From assembly GCF_002968285.2 (NCBI RefSeq), contig NZ_CP134400.1:558001-622000 (forward strand): DNA of 64,000 nucleotides. Reading direction: 5' to 3'. Positions 1-10,894 of this stretch are shown in pieces. The DNA comes from Mycobacterium sp. ITM-2016-00318 (GTDB lineage: Bacteria; Actinomycetota; Actinomycetes; Mycobacteriales; Mycobacteriaceae). The notes beneath the pieces were generated by a model, which did no database searches, was not told the DNA's origin, and saw nothing but the letters and a program-made list of their open reading frames with translations. A program made the translations under genes and the position numbers. Within the stretch, counting starts at the first letter, position 1, and every line of letters begins with the position of its first letter.

Positions 1-521
1 GAATGCCACTTCACCTTCGCGAAGCTCATCCGGTACAGCCACATCCCGCTCAGGTAGGCGCCCCACATCCGCGAGTACGGTGTGCCGATGACGGCGTCGT
101 CGCTGGCGATCACGATGTCGGCGGCCAGCGCGTAGTCGCTTCCGCCGCCGACGCACCAGCCGTGCACCTGGGCGATGACAGGCTTGGACGATCGCCAGAT
201 CGCCAGGAACTTCTGGTGCGGGCTGGTGGCGCGCGCGGTCGTGAACGCGAAATCCTTTCCCGGATCCCATGTCCCGCCGGTGTTCATCGACTCGTCCCAG
301 TGCGCGAAGCCGCCGCCGAAGTTGTAGCCCGCACAGAACGCACGGCCCGCCCCGCGCAGCACGATGACCTTGATCGCCGGATCGCGTTCGGCGAGGCCGA
401 CCGCCGCCTCCACCTCATCGGGCCTCGGCGGGACGATGGTGTTCAAGTCGTCCGGCCGATTGAGGGTGATGGTCGCGACGGGCGCTTCCGTCGTGTACAG
501 GAGGGTCTCGAAGCTGGGCAT
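1..521 (-). CDS. echA2: Enoyl-CoA hydratase/isomerase (crotonase family), 3' end cut by window edge
   Basis: About 173 N-terminal codons are visible; the C-terminus lies outside the window. The protein begins MPSFETLLYTTEAPVATITL and shows the crotonase core: a GAGRAFCAG segment near residues 57-65, then HGWCVGGGSDYALAADI near 111-127, the two backbone elements that form the oxyanion hole for CoA thioesters. Family members hydrate or isomerise enoyl-CoA in fatty acid breakdown; the exact substrate cannot be read here. The position upstream of an oligopeptidase and aldehyde dehydrogenase matches Rv0456c (echA2) of M. tuberculosis. The start is the ATG at 521; the next upstream gene on this strand ends 16 bases away, so the two may be cotranscribed. 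Confidence 0.85.
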   Translation of the reverse strand, partial: MPSFETLLYTTEAPVATITLNRPDDLNTIVPPRPDEVEAAVGLAERDPAIKVIVLRGAGRAFCAGYNFGGGFAHWDESMNTGGTWDPGKDFAFTTARATSPHQKFLAIWRSSKPVIAQVHGWCVGGGSDYALAADIVIASDDAVIGTPYSRMWGAYLSGMWLYRMSFAKVKWH

Positions 522-537
522 GCCTGCTCCTATCGCG

Positions 538-1194
538 TCAGCGGGCGAGCGCGGCGACGGCTTCGGTGACCGCCGTCCCGCCCGAGATGAGGTCGAAGCT
601 CCGGCCCGCGGTGCGCGGCTCGTCGAGCACGGCGACGAGAACCGCCGCGACGTCTTCGCGGGGGACGCTGCCACGAGCCGTCGACTCGGCGACCGTCACC
701 CGACCTGTGCCGGCGTCGTTGGTCAGCGCGCCCGGTCGCACGATGGTCCATTTCAATCCGGCTCGGCCCCGAATCGCCTCGTCCGCAGCACCTTTCGCGC
801 GTAGATACACCTGAAACACCTGCTCCTCGGCGGTGGCCCGGGGATCGGCGGCCATCGCGGAGACCATCACGTACCGTTCGACTCCCGCTGCTTCGGCCGC
901 GTCGGCCAGCAGGATCGCCGCGTCGCGGTCGACGGTGTCCTTGCGCGCGGCTCCGCTGCCCGGGCCTGCGCCTGCGGCGAAGACGACGGCGTCTGCGCCA
1001 CGCAAATGCCCGGCCACCTCGTCGACCGACGCCTTCTCGAGGTCCACGACCAGCGCTTCGGCGCCGGCGTCTGCCAGATCGCCTGCTTGGGCCGGGTTCC
1101 TGATGAAACCGGCGACCGAGTCGCCGCGTGCCGACAACAGCCGCTCGAGGATCAACGCGATCTGTCCGTGTCCGCCTGCGATCACTATGCGCAT
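538..1194 (-). CDS. NAD(P)-binding protein, atypical SDR (NmrA/YhfK-like)
   Basis: A 218-residue protein with an N-terminal Rossmann motif (MRIVIAGGHGQIA, residues 1-13, GxxGxxA type) and the FAAGAGPGSGAARKDTVDRD region typical of short atypical SDRs. It has no classical YxxxK catalytic pair in the usual place, so it may be a redox sensor or isomerase-like enzyme rather than a dehydrogenase. It lies 16 bases upstream of the enoyl-CoA hydratase on the same strand, so an operon is likely. M. tuberculosis has no counterpart between Rv0456c and Rv0457c, so this looks like an accessory gene. The substrate is unknown. Confidence 0.8.
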   Translation of the reverse strand: MRIVIAGGHGQIALILERLLSARGDSVAGFIRNPAQAGDLADAGAEALVVDLEKASVDEVAGHLRGADAVVFAAGAGPGSGAARKDTVDRDAAILLADAAEAAGVERYVMVSAMAADPRATAEEQVFQVYLRAKGAADEAIRGRAGLKWTIVRPGALTNDAGTGRVTVAESTARGSVPREDVAAVLVAVLDEPRTAGRSFDLISGGTAVTEAVAALAR

Positions 1195-1269
1195 CTGTAG
1201 AGGCTCGCCGATATCGGGGAGTACGGCAATGTCCTGCGGGCGTGCCGGTCGTCGTAGGCGGATCTGTCG

Positions 1270-1611
1270 TCAGTCATCGGTGCGCGCCAGCGCCGGGGGC
1301 GGATCGGGCCGATTGGGGTCGCGCATGTACTCGTAGATCCGGCCGCCGAGCTTGATGTGGGACGTGAACCGGTAGGCGCTCAGCACAAGGACGAACAGCG
1401 ACGCGAAAGCGACGAACAGTCCGGATCGCCAATCAGGCCACTGGGAGGCGAACATCAACAGCGTGCCACCGATGGCACCGGCCCAATAGCAGCGCCGCTG
1501 GATGGAAGCCGGAGACAGCGTTCTCGATCTCCACAGCGGGAACATGCCGCCGACGGCGCCGAGCAGGATCGCGGTCAGCCCGGCGTAGAACACCATTCTC
1601 GAGGGGTCCAA
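1270..1611 (-). CDS. Small three-TM membrane protein behind the TPR-region gene
   Basis: About 113 residues with three predicted membrane segments (roughly 7-26, 42-58, 63-80) and a hydrophilic, proline-rich C-terminus. The chosen start is the TTG at 1611, because AGGGGGA lies five bases upstream of it and the upstream gene stops at 1622. The ATG at 1596 gives 108 residues but has no good ribosome site. I recognise no family. Being placed directly after a large secreted-looking protein with a glycine-rich hydrophobic C-terminus, it could be a membrane partner or immunity protein; that is inference from position only. Confidence 0.6.
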   Translation of the reverse strand: MDPSRMVFYAGLTAILLGAVGGMFPLWRSRTLSPASIQRRCYWAGAIGGTLLMFASQWPDWRSGLFVAFASLFVLVLSAYRFTSHIKLGGRIYEYMRDPNRPDPPPALARTDD

Positions 1612-1621
1612 TCGCGTCCCC

Positions 1622-3136
1622 CTACCAGCTTCCGCCGCCGCCGCCGGCCGAGTACAGCTTCGGGTCGAACAGCTTGCCGAAACGGCCGCCGAGATCGGAG
1701 CCCGCGAAGCCGCAGAGAAGCCCACCGATCACCGCTGCGGCGGCAGCGGTGTAGGGACCCCCATAGGAGCCGACCGCGGCGCCCGTCGCCATTCCGCCGA
1801 GGACGCTGCCGCCGACACCCCCGACAGCCTCGCCGAGCTCCTCGTTGCGGTTCATCCCGCCGGCAGACCATTCGTTGAGCGCGACGGCGAGTTGGGCGAG
1901 GTTGCCCGCCCAGCCCACTCGGCCGCCCCACTTCGAGAGGAGCTCGGCATCGACCTTCGACAGACCCGCTAACGCGTGTTCGCCGGTCTCCACCGACTTC
2001 CCGTATTGGCCGACGCCGGTGCCGATGCTGTCGGACAGCGAACCCATGCCCGAGATCAGCTTGCCGATGCCCTCCTCGGACACGCCGACGTTTCTGAGCT
2101 GCTGCTCGACCCGGTCGATGGCGATCGCGCGAGCCTGCGTATCGCAGCTGTCCAGGAACGCGGTCGCCGCGTCCGGTGACATCGGCGGACCGAACATGCC
2201 CGCTTCGAGCTTCTGTTGATAGTCCAATCGCACCTTCGCCTGCTGGCGCGCGTCGGTGCCGAGGATCGGGTCGACGGGCAGCGGTCCGACGAACCGGGAC
2301 ATGTTGTAGTCGCCGAGCCGCTCGCCCGCGTACTGCTTGGCATACGGGTTGGCGTTCGGATCGTTGACGATCCCGACGTCCCGCAAACGCGCTGCGGCAG
2401 CCTGCTTTTCCGGAGTCATCGGACCGTCGCTGTTCACGAGCGCCTCGTCGGCGGCGTGCTGGGTCTCGTCGTACCGCTTGGCGGCGCTGCCCGCCTCGTC
2501 CTGCGCGGACTGCTCGCCCTGGCCTTCGCCGCCCTCGATGGCGTCGGTGTCATAACCGTCGGCGGCCATGTCGATCTCGGCTTCGCGCAGTTTCGTGCCG
2601 TATGCCTCGCGGACGGCTGTCACCTCCCCGAGAGACCCTTTGGTGGCGTCGATCGCGGCCGCCTTCAGTGCCGACCAGTCGAGCTGCACGCCGTCGGCCT
2701 TGGCCTTGGCGATCTCGGCGGCGATGACGTTGTCGATCTGGACGAGGCGAGCGTTGAGGTTTCCGATCGAAACATGCCCGCTGCGTTGGGCTTCGGCGAG
2801 GGTAGCCGCGATGTTCTGCAGGTCTGCAGAGACTTTGGCCATCTGCTCCTTGCCGAGTTTCAGCCACTGCGTGGCGCGCCGGACTTCTTCTGCGTCGTTG
2901 ATGGGGTGGGCGGGGTCGTCGCGGTCCCACGCCGCGTCGAATCGCTTCTTGGCCGCGTCGAACTCCTCGTCGGTCTCGGTCATGCATACGCCCGCGTTGC
3001 GGAACGACATGGCCAGCTCGCTGATCTCGCCGGGCGATCCGGCCTGGACGGTCTCGTCGGTGCGCCAGGGATCCCCTCCGGCTGCGCCGATGAGTTCTGG
3101 CACGCTCAGGTGGATCAGCTGCGGATACTCAGGCAT
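1622..3136 (-). CDS. TPR repeat region-containing protein (mycobacterial ESX-associated type)
   Basis: A 504-residue protein starting MPEYPQLIHLSV at the ATG at 3136, which overlaps the upstream DUF2563 gene by 8 bases (ATGCCTGA). Residues about 60-250 are helical and alanine/acid-rich, with the DPAHPINDAEEVRRAT and NIAATLAEAQRSG segments I associate with the mycobacterial 'TPR repeat region' proteins encoded beside DUF2563 genes. The last ~90 residues are a glycine-zipper-like hydrophobic stretch (GGVGGSVLGGMATGAAVGSY, then AAAAAVIGGLLCGFAG) that could insert into a membrane. There is no Sec signal peptide. Such proteins are thought to be exported or linked to type VII secretion; no enzymatic domain is recognisable. 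The family call rests on remembered motifs and needs a profile search. Confidence 0.65.
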   Translation of the reverse strand: MPEYPQLIHLSVPELIGAAGGDPWRTDETVQAGSPGEISELAMSFRNAGVCMTETDEEFDAAKKRFDAAWDRDDPAHPINDAEEVRRATQWLKLGKEQMAKVSADLQNIAATLAEAQRSGHVSIGNLNARLVQIDNVIAAEIAKAKADGVQLDWSALKAAAIDATKGSLGEVTAVREAYGTKLREAEIDMAADGYDTDAIEGGEGQGEQSAQDEAGSAAKRYDETQHAADEALVNSDGPMTPEKQAAAARLRDVGIVNDPNANPYAKQYAGERLGDYNMSRFVGPLPVDPILGTDARQQAKVRLDYQQKLEAGMFGPPMSPDAATAFLDSCDTQARAIAIDRVEQQLRNVGVSEEGIGKLISGMGSLSDSIGTGVGQYGKSVETGEHALAGLSKVDAELLSKWGGRVGWAGNLAQLAVALNEWSAGGMNRNEELGEAVGGVGGSVLGGMATGAAVGSYGGPYTAAAAAVIGGLLCGFAGSDLGGRFGKLFDPKLYSAGGGGGSW

Positions 3137-3455
3137 CCGTGACGTTGGCGCCCTGCCCCGGCACCGCGTCGATCGCAGACCTGTTGCGGGCTTCGGTCTC
3201 GGAGAACGACACCGCGGCCTTGTGCGCCTTATCTCCGACGCCGGTGAGGGTCCGATGGTTGCCGCGCATCGCCTGCACGTGCGTTCGATGCCCGGCGGCC
3301 AGCGTGTTGTGGAAGGTGTGGGCGGCGTCGAAATCACCGAAGATCCCGGCGCGGATCGGGGCTTGAGCCAGCGCATCTGCACCGCTGCCCACAATTTGTC
3401 CGGCGTTGCGCGAGACATCGGCACCGTCCTTGAGGACGTCGGGTTCCACTCTCAT
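3129..3455 (-). CDS. DUF2563 family protein (WXG100-like, ESX-associated)
   Basis: A 108-residue, all-helical small protein. The central AGIFGDFDAAHTFHNTLAAGH segment (residues about 41-60) and ERN-like ending match the mycobacterial DUF2563 family, whose members resemble WXG100-type secretion partners. The ATG at 3455 is preceded by GGAG at good spacing; a TTG at 3470 would add five residues. The reading frame overlaps the start of the downstream TPR-region protein by 8 bases, so the two are translationally coupled and probably act together, as in other mycobacterial loci. No secretion signal is visible. Confidence 0.75.
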   Translation of the reverse strand: MRVEPDVLKDGADVSRNAGQIVGSGADALAQAPIRAGIFGDFDAAHTFHNTLAAGHRTHVQAMRGNHRTLTGVGDKAHKAAVSFSETEARNRSAIDAVPGQGANVTDA

Positions 3456-3523
3456 TCGGCACTCCGGCAATTAGCTGACATCTTTGCTGCAAGCCTACCC
3501 CGGCCGCAGCGGTGCTCGGTGCG

Positions 3524-5518
3524 TCAACTGTGCAGGGTCCGGTGCAGGAACTCGAAGATCAGGGCTGACCGGAACGCTGTCTGCTTGTTGTCCGCCGCTC
3601 CGGCATGTCCGCCCTCGATGTTCTCGTAGTAGCGCACCTCGTGTCCGGCCGCCTCGAGTGCGGCGGTCATCTTGCGTGCGTGGCCGGGGTGCACCCGGTC
3701 GTCCCGCGTCGACGTGGTCATCAGCAGCGGTGGGTAGCTCCGGTCCGCCGAAATGTTCTGATAAGGCGAGTACTTCGAGATGAACTCCCAGTCGTCGGGG
3801 TCGTCGGGGTCGCCGTACTCGGCCACCCACGACGCGCCGGCCAACAGCAGGTGGAAGCGCCGCATGTCCAGCAGCGGCACACTGCAGACCAGCGCGCCGA
3901 ACAACTCCGGGTACTGCGTCAGCATGATGCCCATCAGCAGGCCGCCGTTGCTGCCGCCCTGGGCGCCCAACTGTTCGACGGTGGTGATCCCGCTATGTAC
4001 CAGATCCGCTGCGACCGCCGCGAAGTCCTCGGCGACCAGGTGGCGCCCCTCGCGCATCGCCTGGGTGTGCCAGCCTGGCCCGTACTCGCCTCCACCGCGG
4101 ATGTTGGCCAGCACGTAGGTTCCGCCGCGCGCCAACCACAACCGCCCCGTGACGCCGTCGTATCCCGGCGTCCGCGAGACCTCGAACCCGCCATAGCCGC
4201 TCAGCAGCGTCGGTCCAGGCCCTTTGTCCTGTTGTCCCACAACGAAATAGGGAATCGCAGTGCCGTCCTTTGACGTGGCGAAATGCTGCGCGACCGCGAT
4301 GCTGTCGGCGTCGAAGAACGACGGCGCGGATTTGATCAGCTCTAGCGGTCCCTCGACGGGACCGTGCAGTAGCCGTGACGGCGTGGTGAAACCACTGAAG
4401 TCCAGAAAGATCTCGTCGCCGAGGTCATCGGTGTCGACGATGACGGCGTTGGAGTTGTCCGGGATGCCGGGCACCGGCTCGATCGCCCAGCTACCGGGCG
4501 TCACCGTCTCGACGCGGCTCACGACGTCGGCGAGCGTGACGATGACCAGCTTGTCCTTTGTCCACGCGTAGTGGTTGAGGCTGGTGTGGTCGTCGGCTTC
4601 GAAGACCACCTGCAGATCCGCTGTGCCGGCGAGGAATTCGTCGTAGTCGGCGGCGATCAGCGAGCCGGCGCGGTAAGTGTCCGAGCCGGTGTACCAGTCG
4701 GTGCGCAGCTCGATGAGAAGCCAGTTGCGATGGGCCGACACGGTGGCGTCGGTCGGTGCGTCGATGCGAATGAGCTCACCGTCGCGGATCTCGTACACCT
4801 CGTCGTTGAAGAAGTCGACGGCGCGGTTGAGGAAGGTCCGCTCGAAGCCAGGCGTGTGGTCCCGCGTCGCCGCGACGAGCACATCGGTGCGCGAACCACT
4901 GAACAGCGTCTCGGCGTCGTCGAGCGGTGTTCCTCGGCGCCAGCGCTTGACCAGCCGCGGATAGCCGGACTCCGTCAGCGAGTCATCGCCCCAATCCGTG
5001 CCGATCAACACCGCGTTCTCGTCTTCCCAGCTGATCTGGGTCTTCGCCTCGGGCACCCGGAAGCCGTCGACAACGAATTGCTTTGTCCGCATGTCGAATT
5101 CACGAACGACAGCGGCGTCAGAGCCACCTCGCGACAACGTGACCAGCGCGAGGGAATGGTCGGGCTCGATGACGCGCGCGCCCGCCCACACCCAGTTCTC
5201 GTCCTCGGCGGAAGCCAACGCGTCGAGATCGATCACCCTCTCCCAGTCGGGTGCGTCGGTGCGGTAGCTGTCCAGCGTGGTGCGCCGCCACAGCCCGCGG
5301 GGATTCTCGGCGTCGCGCCAGTAGTTGTAGAGCCAGTCGCCACGGCGGCGGACGTACGGGATACGCGCGTCGGTGTCGAGCACCTCGAGCGCCTCGGTCT
5401 GCATCTGCTCGAAGCGTTCACCGCACAATTCCGCGAGCGTCGGCTCGTTGCGGCTGCGGACCCAGTCCAGCGCGTCCTCGCCGGTGATGTCTTCGAGCCA
5501 GAGGTACGGATCGGTCAC
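3524..5518 (-). CDS. Prolyl oligopeptidase family serine peptidase (S9A)
   Basis: A 664-residue cytosolic peptidase: N-terminal [18 protein letters not shown] is typical of S9A enzymes, followed by a beta-propeller and a C-terminal alpha/beta hydrolase domain. The catalytic triad is visible: Ser near 523 in GGSNGG, Asp near 606-607 in TRDDRVHP, and His near 638 in EGGHAG. It matches Rv0457c by position. The GTG at 5518 fits the conserved N-terminus; the longer frame to 5587 runs into a repeat-like intergenic sequence and is rejected. It should cleave short proline-containing peptides. It is divergent from the aldehyde dehydrogenase gene. Confidence 0.9.
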   Translation of the reverse strand: MTDPYLWLEDITGEDALDWVRSRNEPTLAELCGERFEQMQTEALEVLDTDARIPYVRRRGDWLYNYWRDAENPRGLWRRTTLDSYRTDAPDWERVIDLDALASAEDENWVWAGARVIEPDHSLALVTLSRGGSDAAVVREFDMRTKQFVVDGFRVPEAKTQISWEDENAVLIGTDWGDDSLTESGYPRLVKRWRRGTPLDDAETLFSGSRTDVLVAATRDHTPGFERTFLNRAVDFFNDEVYEIRDGELIRIDAPTDATVSAHRNWLLIELRTDWYTGSDTYRAGSLIAADYDEFLAGTADLQVVFEADDHTSLNHYAWTKDKLVIVTLADVVSRVETVTPGSWAIEPVPGIPDNSNAVIVDTDDLGDEIFLDFSGFTTPSRLLHGPVEGPLELIKSAPSFFDADSIAVAQHFATSKDGTAIPYFVVGQQDKGPGPTLLSGYGGFEVSRTPGYDGVTGRLWLARGGTYVLANIRGGGEYGPGWHTQAMREGRHLVAEDFAAVAADLVHSGITTVEQLGAQGGSNGGLLMGIMLTQYPELFGALVCSVPLLDMRRFHLLLAGASWVAEYGDPDDPDDWEFISKYSPYQNISADRSYPPLLMTTSTRDDRVHPGHARKMTAALEAAGHEVRYYENIEGGHAGAADNKQTAFRSALIFEFLHRTLHS

Positions 5519-5537
5519 CCCCACATTGTGCGTTCCC

Positions 5538-5574
5538 CCACGCCGAAACCGACATTTGGGCGCAGAAGTGCGAG
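5538..5574. repeat. Intergenic repeat-like segment, resembles a stretch inside ccdA
   Basis: The sequence from ccacgcc to agaagtgcgag is about three-quarters identical to the in-frame stretch at roughly 62024-62064 inside ccdA. Two copies, one intergenic and one coding, suggest a dispersed short repeat of this genome. No function is evident. Confidence 0.35.
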
Positions 5575-5701
5575 TGCAGCCCACCATTTCGTCGATCTGG
5601 ACTGGGTGAAGTCAGCTCGGGAGCCCTTTCTGGCATCCCTGTGTGATCGGGGGCACAATCGGCGTTGGGGCGCGCCCGTTCGACCGTCGAAGGAGTCAGT
5701 C

Positions 5702-7224
<1,523 letters not shown>

Positions 7225-7225
<1 letters not shown>

Positions 7226-7776
7226 TGACACAGCGAATTCGGCGCGCTAACGTGCGCTCAGCGTCGGTGAGCGCGCCGAAATCGCCAGACGGTCCGCCAC
7301 CCAGAGCGCTCATCACCCGCGCGGCGGCCGACCTGCTGACCAAGCTGCAGGGCAGGCACGGCGCGCTGATGTTCCACCAGTCCGGCGGCTGCTGCGACGG
7401 GTCGTCGCCGATGTGCTATCCAGACGGCGACTTCATCGTCGGCGACCGCGACGTGCTGCTGGCCGTGCTCGACGTTGGCGATCCCGGGGTGCCGGTCTGG
7501 ATCTCCGGCCCGCAGTTCGAGGCATGGAAGCACACGCAGCTGGTGATCGACGTGGTGCCCGGCCGCGGCGGCGGGTTCAGCGTCGAGGCGCCCGAGGGCA
7601 TGCGGTTCCTGTCGCGGGGCCGGGCGTTCACCGAGGCCGAGAATCGTGCCCTGACCGCCACCCCGCCGGTGACCGGTGCCGAATACGAAAAAGGCATGCG
7701 GCCGGTCGAGAATGGAACACACATCGTCGCGCAAGCGATCGATGCCTGCCCGTTACCTGCCACGCCGAGTCGGTAA
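7225..7776 (+). CDS. DUF779 domain protein
   Basis: A 183-residue protein with the DUF779 signature HQSGGCCDGSSPMCYPDGDF (residues about 52-71), where three cysteines suggest metal or redox chemistry, and KHTQLVIDVVPGRGGGFSVE. DUF779 genes sit with acetaldehyde dehydrogenases in many bacteria; their role is unsettled. The ATG overlaps the dehydrogenase stop. The first ~20 residues are poorly conserved in type and are encoded by a palindromic repeat (7235-7283), so the GTG codons at 7252 or 7267 are possible alternative starts. It corresponds to Rv0459. Confidence 0.85.
7235..7283. repeat. Inverted repeat at the start of the DUF779 gene
   Basis: Arms GAATTCGGCGCGCT (7235-7248) and AGCGCGCCGAAATC (7270-7283) pair over 14 bases with one mismatch, with a 21-base loop. 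It lies within or just before the DUF779 coding start and could act as a hairpin between the two genes. Confidence 0.6.
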
Positions 7777-7813
7777 AGCCGCTACGCCTCCATCCGGCGT
7801 TATCGTCGAAAAC

Positions 7814-8092
7814 GTGATACCCGTACCACGGGCTTGGATTCTCGCAAGCGCGATGCTTGTCGGCACCGCGGCGGGGCTGCTCGGCGGAATCGCGGCGATG
7901 AAGCTGGTCGACGCGACCGTCCGCCCCGATTTCGTCATCGCTCTCGTCGTCGGGGTGCCGAGCATCTTCGGCATGGTGCTGATCCTGTTCTCGCACCGCG
8001 CCTGGATGACGGCTCTTGGCGCATTCGTCCTCGCGATCGCGCCCGCATGGTTCGGCGCGCTCGCCGTGATCCAGGTGGTGCACGGTGCCTGA
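7814..8092 (+). CDS. Small hydrophobic membrane protein (Rv0460-like)
   Basis: A 92-residue protein beginning VIPVPRAWILASAMLVG at the GTG at 7814, with three membrane segments (about 5-25, 36-54, 60-85). The longer frame upstream overlaps the DUF779 gene and is not protein-like. Its end overlaps the next gene by 8 bases, so the pair is coupled. It occupies the Rv0460 position between the aldehyde dehydrogenase unit and lpdC. No function is known. Confidence 0.7.
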   Translation: MIPVPRAWILASAMLVGTAAGLLGGIAAMKLVDATVRPDFVIALVVGVPSIFGMVLILFSHRAWMTALGAFVLAIAPAWFGALAVIQVVHGA

Positions 8093-8651
8093 GCAGACCT
8101 ACCGGGGAACCCACCGACACCGCGCACCGCTGGGCTGGCATCCGCCCCGGATGCAGCCGGAGTCGACCAACGGCTCGAACGGCCCTGACGGTGCCGAATC
8201 CGAACCGAAGACGGAGCCGACTGCGCCGTTCACGCCGACGTTCACCGGTGCGCTGCCCGCGCTCACCGAGGAAGCGCAGTCCGAGCCGCGGCCGGCGCTC
8301 GTCGAGGAGCCGGTCGCGCCGAGCCAGGACCAGTACCTCAAACGCTGGAGGCTCGTTCTCGTCGTCGCCGTGTCGTGGGTGCCGGCCGCGGCGGTCGGGC
8401 TCGGACTCTTCTACTGGTGGTTCAACTCGATCAACAAGACGCCCGCCGTGTTCATGGTGCTGGTCTACGTGGTCATGTGCATCGTTGCGGCGCTGATTGC
8501 GGCGATGGTGCCGGACAAGCCGGTGATGTCCGCGCTGAGCGTCGCATTGATGTCGGCGCCGTTCGCGTCGACTGCTGCGGCGGGGGTGCTGTACGGCGTC
8601 TACTTCTGCGATCACGCAAGCCGCTGTCTGATGGGCGTCATCCCCTACTAG
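8085..8651 (+). CDS. Membrane protein with acidic cytoplasmic N-terminus (Rv0461-like)
   Basis: A 188-residue protein that starts at the GTG at 8085, overlapping the previous gene. The first ~85 residues are polar and proline/glutamate-rich; four membrane helices follow (about 88-110, 118-138, 147-165, 168-185). It matches the Rv0461 position, 10 bases upstream of lpdC. Function is unknown. Confidence 0.75.
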   Translation: MPEQTYRGTHRHRAPLGWHPPRMQPESTNGSNGPDGAESEPKTEPTAPFTPTFTGALPALTEEAQSEPRPALVEEPVAPSQDQYLKRWRLVLVVAVSWVPAAAVGLGLFYWWFNSINKTPAVFMVLVYVVMCIVAALIAAMVPDKPVMSALSVALMSAPFASTAAAGVLYGVYFCDHASRCLMGVIPY

Positions 8652-8661
8652 GGTTGGCCGG

Positions 8662-10059
8662 GTGAGCCACTATGACGTCGTTGTTCTCGGAGCAGGCCCA
8701 GGCGGGTACGTCGCAGCGATCCGCGCCGCCCAGCTAGGGCTTAAGACCGCAGTCGTCGAACCCAAATACTGGGGCGGGGTGTGCCTTAACGTGGGCTGTA
8801 TCCCGTCGAAGGCATTGCTGCGCAACGCCGAACTCGCGCACATCTTCACCAAGGAAGCCAAGCAGTTCGGCATCAGCGGGGAGGCCACGTTCGACTTCGG
8901 GGTCGCCTTCGACCGCAGCCGCAAGGTCGCCGACGGCCGGGTCGCCGGTGTGCACTTCCTGATGAAGAAGAACAAGATCACCGAGATCGGTGGCTACGGC
9001 AAGTTCACAGACGACCACACGCTCGAAGTCGACCTCAATGAAGGCGGCACCGAGACGGTGACCTTCGACAACGTCATCATCGCCACAGGCAGCAGCACCC
9101 GACTGGTACCCGGCACGTCGCTGTCGGAGAACGTGGTCACCTACGAGAAGCTGATCATGACGCGGGAACTGCCGAAGTCGATCGTCATCGCCGGGGCGGG
9201 CGCGATCGGTATGGAGTTCGGCTACGTGATGAAGAACTACGGAGTCGACGTCACCATCGTGGAGTTCCTCCCGCGCGCACTGCCCAACGAGGACGCCGAG
9301 GTGTCCAAGGAGATCGAGAAGCAGTTCAAGAAACTCGGCGTGAAGATCCTTACGGGCACCAAGGTCGAGGGAATCAAAGACGACGACGGCGGCGAGGTCC
9401 TTGTCACGGTGAGCAAGGACGGCAAGTCCGAGGAGATCAAGACCGAGAAGGTGCTGCAGGCGATCGGGTTCGCGCCCAACATCGAGGGCTACGGACTGGA
9501 TAAGGCCGGTGTGCAGACCACCGAGCGCAAGGCCATCGGCATCGACGACTACATGCGCACCAACGTCCCGCACATCTATGCGATCGGCGACGTCACGGGC
9601 ATGCTTCAGCTCGCTCACGTCGCCGAGGCGCAGGGCGTCGTCGCGGCCGAAACCATCGGCGGCGCAGACACATTGCCGCTGGGCGACTACCGGATGCTGC
9701 CGCGCGCCACGTTCTGCCAGCCCCAAGTGGCCAGCTTCGGACTCACCGAGGAGCAGGCCCGCGAAGAGGGCTACGACGTCAAGGTCGCCAAGTTCCCCTT
9801 CGCCGCGAACGCCAAGGCGCACGGTATGGGCGACCCGAGCGGTTTCGTGAAGCTGATCGCCGACGGGAAATACGGCGAGCTGATCGGCGGGCACCTCATC
9901 GGCCATGACGTCTCCGAGCTGCTGCCCGAGCTGACGCTGGCCCAGAAGTGGGACCTGACCGCCACCGAGCTGGCACGCAACGTGCACACCCACCCGACGA
10001 TGTCCGAGGCGCTGCAGGAGTGCTTCCACGGGCTTGCCGGCCACATGATCAATTTCTGA
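8662..10059 (+). CDS. lpdC: Dihydrolipoamide dehydrogenase (Lpd, E3)
   Basis: A 465-residue flavoprotein disulfide reductase. The FAD motif GAGPGG is at residues 10-15; the redox-active pair Cys41/Cys46 sits in [13 protein letters not shown]; a second Rossmann motif for NAD ([11 protein letters not shown]) lies near 178-188; the C-terminal HTHPTMSE holds the catalytic His-Glu. It reoxidises lipoyl groups of the pyruvate and branched-chain dehydrogenases and, in mycobacteria, of the DlaT/AhpD peroxidase system. Start is GTG at 8662. It is the Rv0462 equivalent and is next to ramB and icl, the central carbon metabolism block. Confidence 0.97.
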   Translation: MSHYDVVVLGAGPGGYVAAIRAAQLGLKTAVVEPKYWGGVCLNVGCIPSKALLRNAELAHIFTKEAKQFGISGEATFDFGVAFDRSRKVADGRVAGVHFLMKKNKITEIGGYGKFTDDHTLEVDLNEGGTETVTFDNVIIATGSSTRLVPGTSLSENVVTYEKLIMTRELPKSIVIAGAGAIGMEFGYVMKNYGVDVTIVEFLPRALPNEDAEVSKEIEKQFKKLGVKILTGTKVEGIKDDDGGEVLVTVSKDGKSEEIKTEKVLQAIGFAPNIEGYGLDKAGVQTTERKAIGIDDYMRTNVPHIYAIGDVTGMLQLAHVAEAQGVVAAETIGGADTLPLGDYRMLPRATFCQPQVASFGLTEEQAREEGYDVKVAKFPFAANAKAHGMGDPSGFVKLIADGKYGELIGGHLIGHDVSELLPELTLAQKWDLTATELARNVHTHPTMSEALQECFHGLAGHMINF

Positions 10060-10061
10060 AC

Positions 10062-10352
10062 GTGGTTCAGACAGTCAGCACAGCGAGAGCGATCTGGGTC
10101 GCCGGTATTGGCGGGTTGATCGTCGGCCACATGCTGTGGCTTGCGGGTATCTCCATTGCCATCGCGACGCGCACGGTCAGCATCTGGGTTTTGGTGGTGG
10201 CGGCGGTGTCGTTCCTCGTCGGTATCGTCGCGGGCCTGCTGGGCTGGCGCGCCTATCAGCGGAAAAGCGAAGTGCTGGCGGCATTCCTGTGCGCGCTGCC
10301 GATATCGCCGGTGCTGCTGTCGCTGGTCGTCCTCGGCGTGACATACCTCTAG
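10062..10352 (+). CDS. Small membrane protein (Rv0463-like)
   Basis: A 96-residue protein with three to four membrane segments (about 10-30, 35-60, 70-93), starting at the GTG two bases after the lpdC stop, so it is probably cotranscribed with lpdC. Its TAG stop overlaps the stop of the convergent gene at 10349. It sits in the Rv0463 position. No function is known. Confidence 0.75.
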   Translation: MVQTVSTARAIWVAGIGGLIVGHMLWLAGISIAIATRTVSIWVLVVAAVSFLVGIVAGLLGWRAYQRKSEVLAAFLCALPISPVLLSLVVLGVTYL

Positions 10353-10894
10353 TCCGGGAAGTCCAGCGGCACGTTCAGCGTCGTGATGGTGGCCGCCAGC
10401 CCGTCATATTGCGCTGCCAGCATGCAGAATTCGATCAGCTGGGACTTGTTCAGGTGGCTGGCCAACGTCGCCCAGGTCTCCGGTGACACACCCCGGGTGA
10501 CGACGAACTCGTCGGTGGCGGTGATCAGCGCCCGCTGCCGGTCGGTCAGCCCGTCGGCGTCGGGTCCCTCGAAGATCTTCGCCTGAAGTTCGGGCCCGAG
10601 CCCGCGCGTCCTCGCCAACCTGCGGTGCTGTTGCAGCTCGTACTCGCAGTCGCGCAGGTGGCCGACGCGCAGGATGACCACCTCGGCGTCGCGCACCGGA
10701 AGCTTGCTCAGCATGCCGAGCAACATCGCGCTGTAGGGTGCCCACGCGAGGAACAGCAGCTTGTGCTGACCCAGCACGGTGACGAGGCTGAACCGCGGCG
10801 CCCGGATAGCACGCGCGCCGAGCTTCGCGATCGCCCAGTTGACCGGCCCGAGTTCGCGGAAGCCGCCCGGTTCGATGCGTGCAGGCACGTTCAT
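10349..10894 (-). CDS. Carboxymuconolactone decarboxylase family protein (AhpD-like fold)
   Basis: A 181-residue protein with the CMD/AhpD-like helical fold: RVGHLRDCEYELQQHRRLARTRGL (residues about 75-98) aligns with the family, but only a single Cys replaces the CxxC pair of true AhpD, so peroxidase activity of that type is doubtful. It is the Rv0464c equivalent. Its ATG overlaps the ramB stop by four bases (ATGA), so it is translationally coupled to ramB. Confidence 0.85.
   Translation of the reverse strand: MNVPARIEPGGFRELGPVNWAIAKLGARAIRAPRFSLVTVLGQHKLLFLAWAPYSAMLLGMLSKLPVRDAEVVILRVGHLRDCEYELQQHRRLARTRGLGPELQAKIFEGPDADGLTDRQRALITATDEFVVTRGVSPETWATLASHLNKSQLIEFCMLAAQYDGLAATITTLNVPLDFPD

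Noticed and set aside
4571-5701. Long 5' extension of the aldehyde dehydrogenase frame
   Set aside because: It is antisense to the oligopeptidase, whose catalytic motifs are clear; the dehydrogenase has a good ribosome site and family start at 5702.
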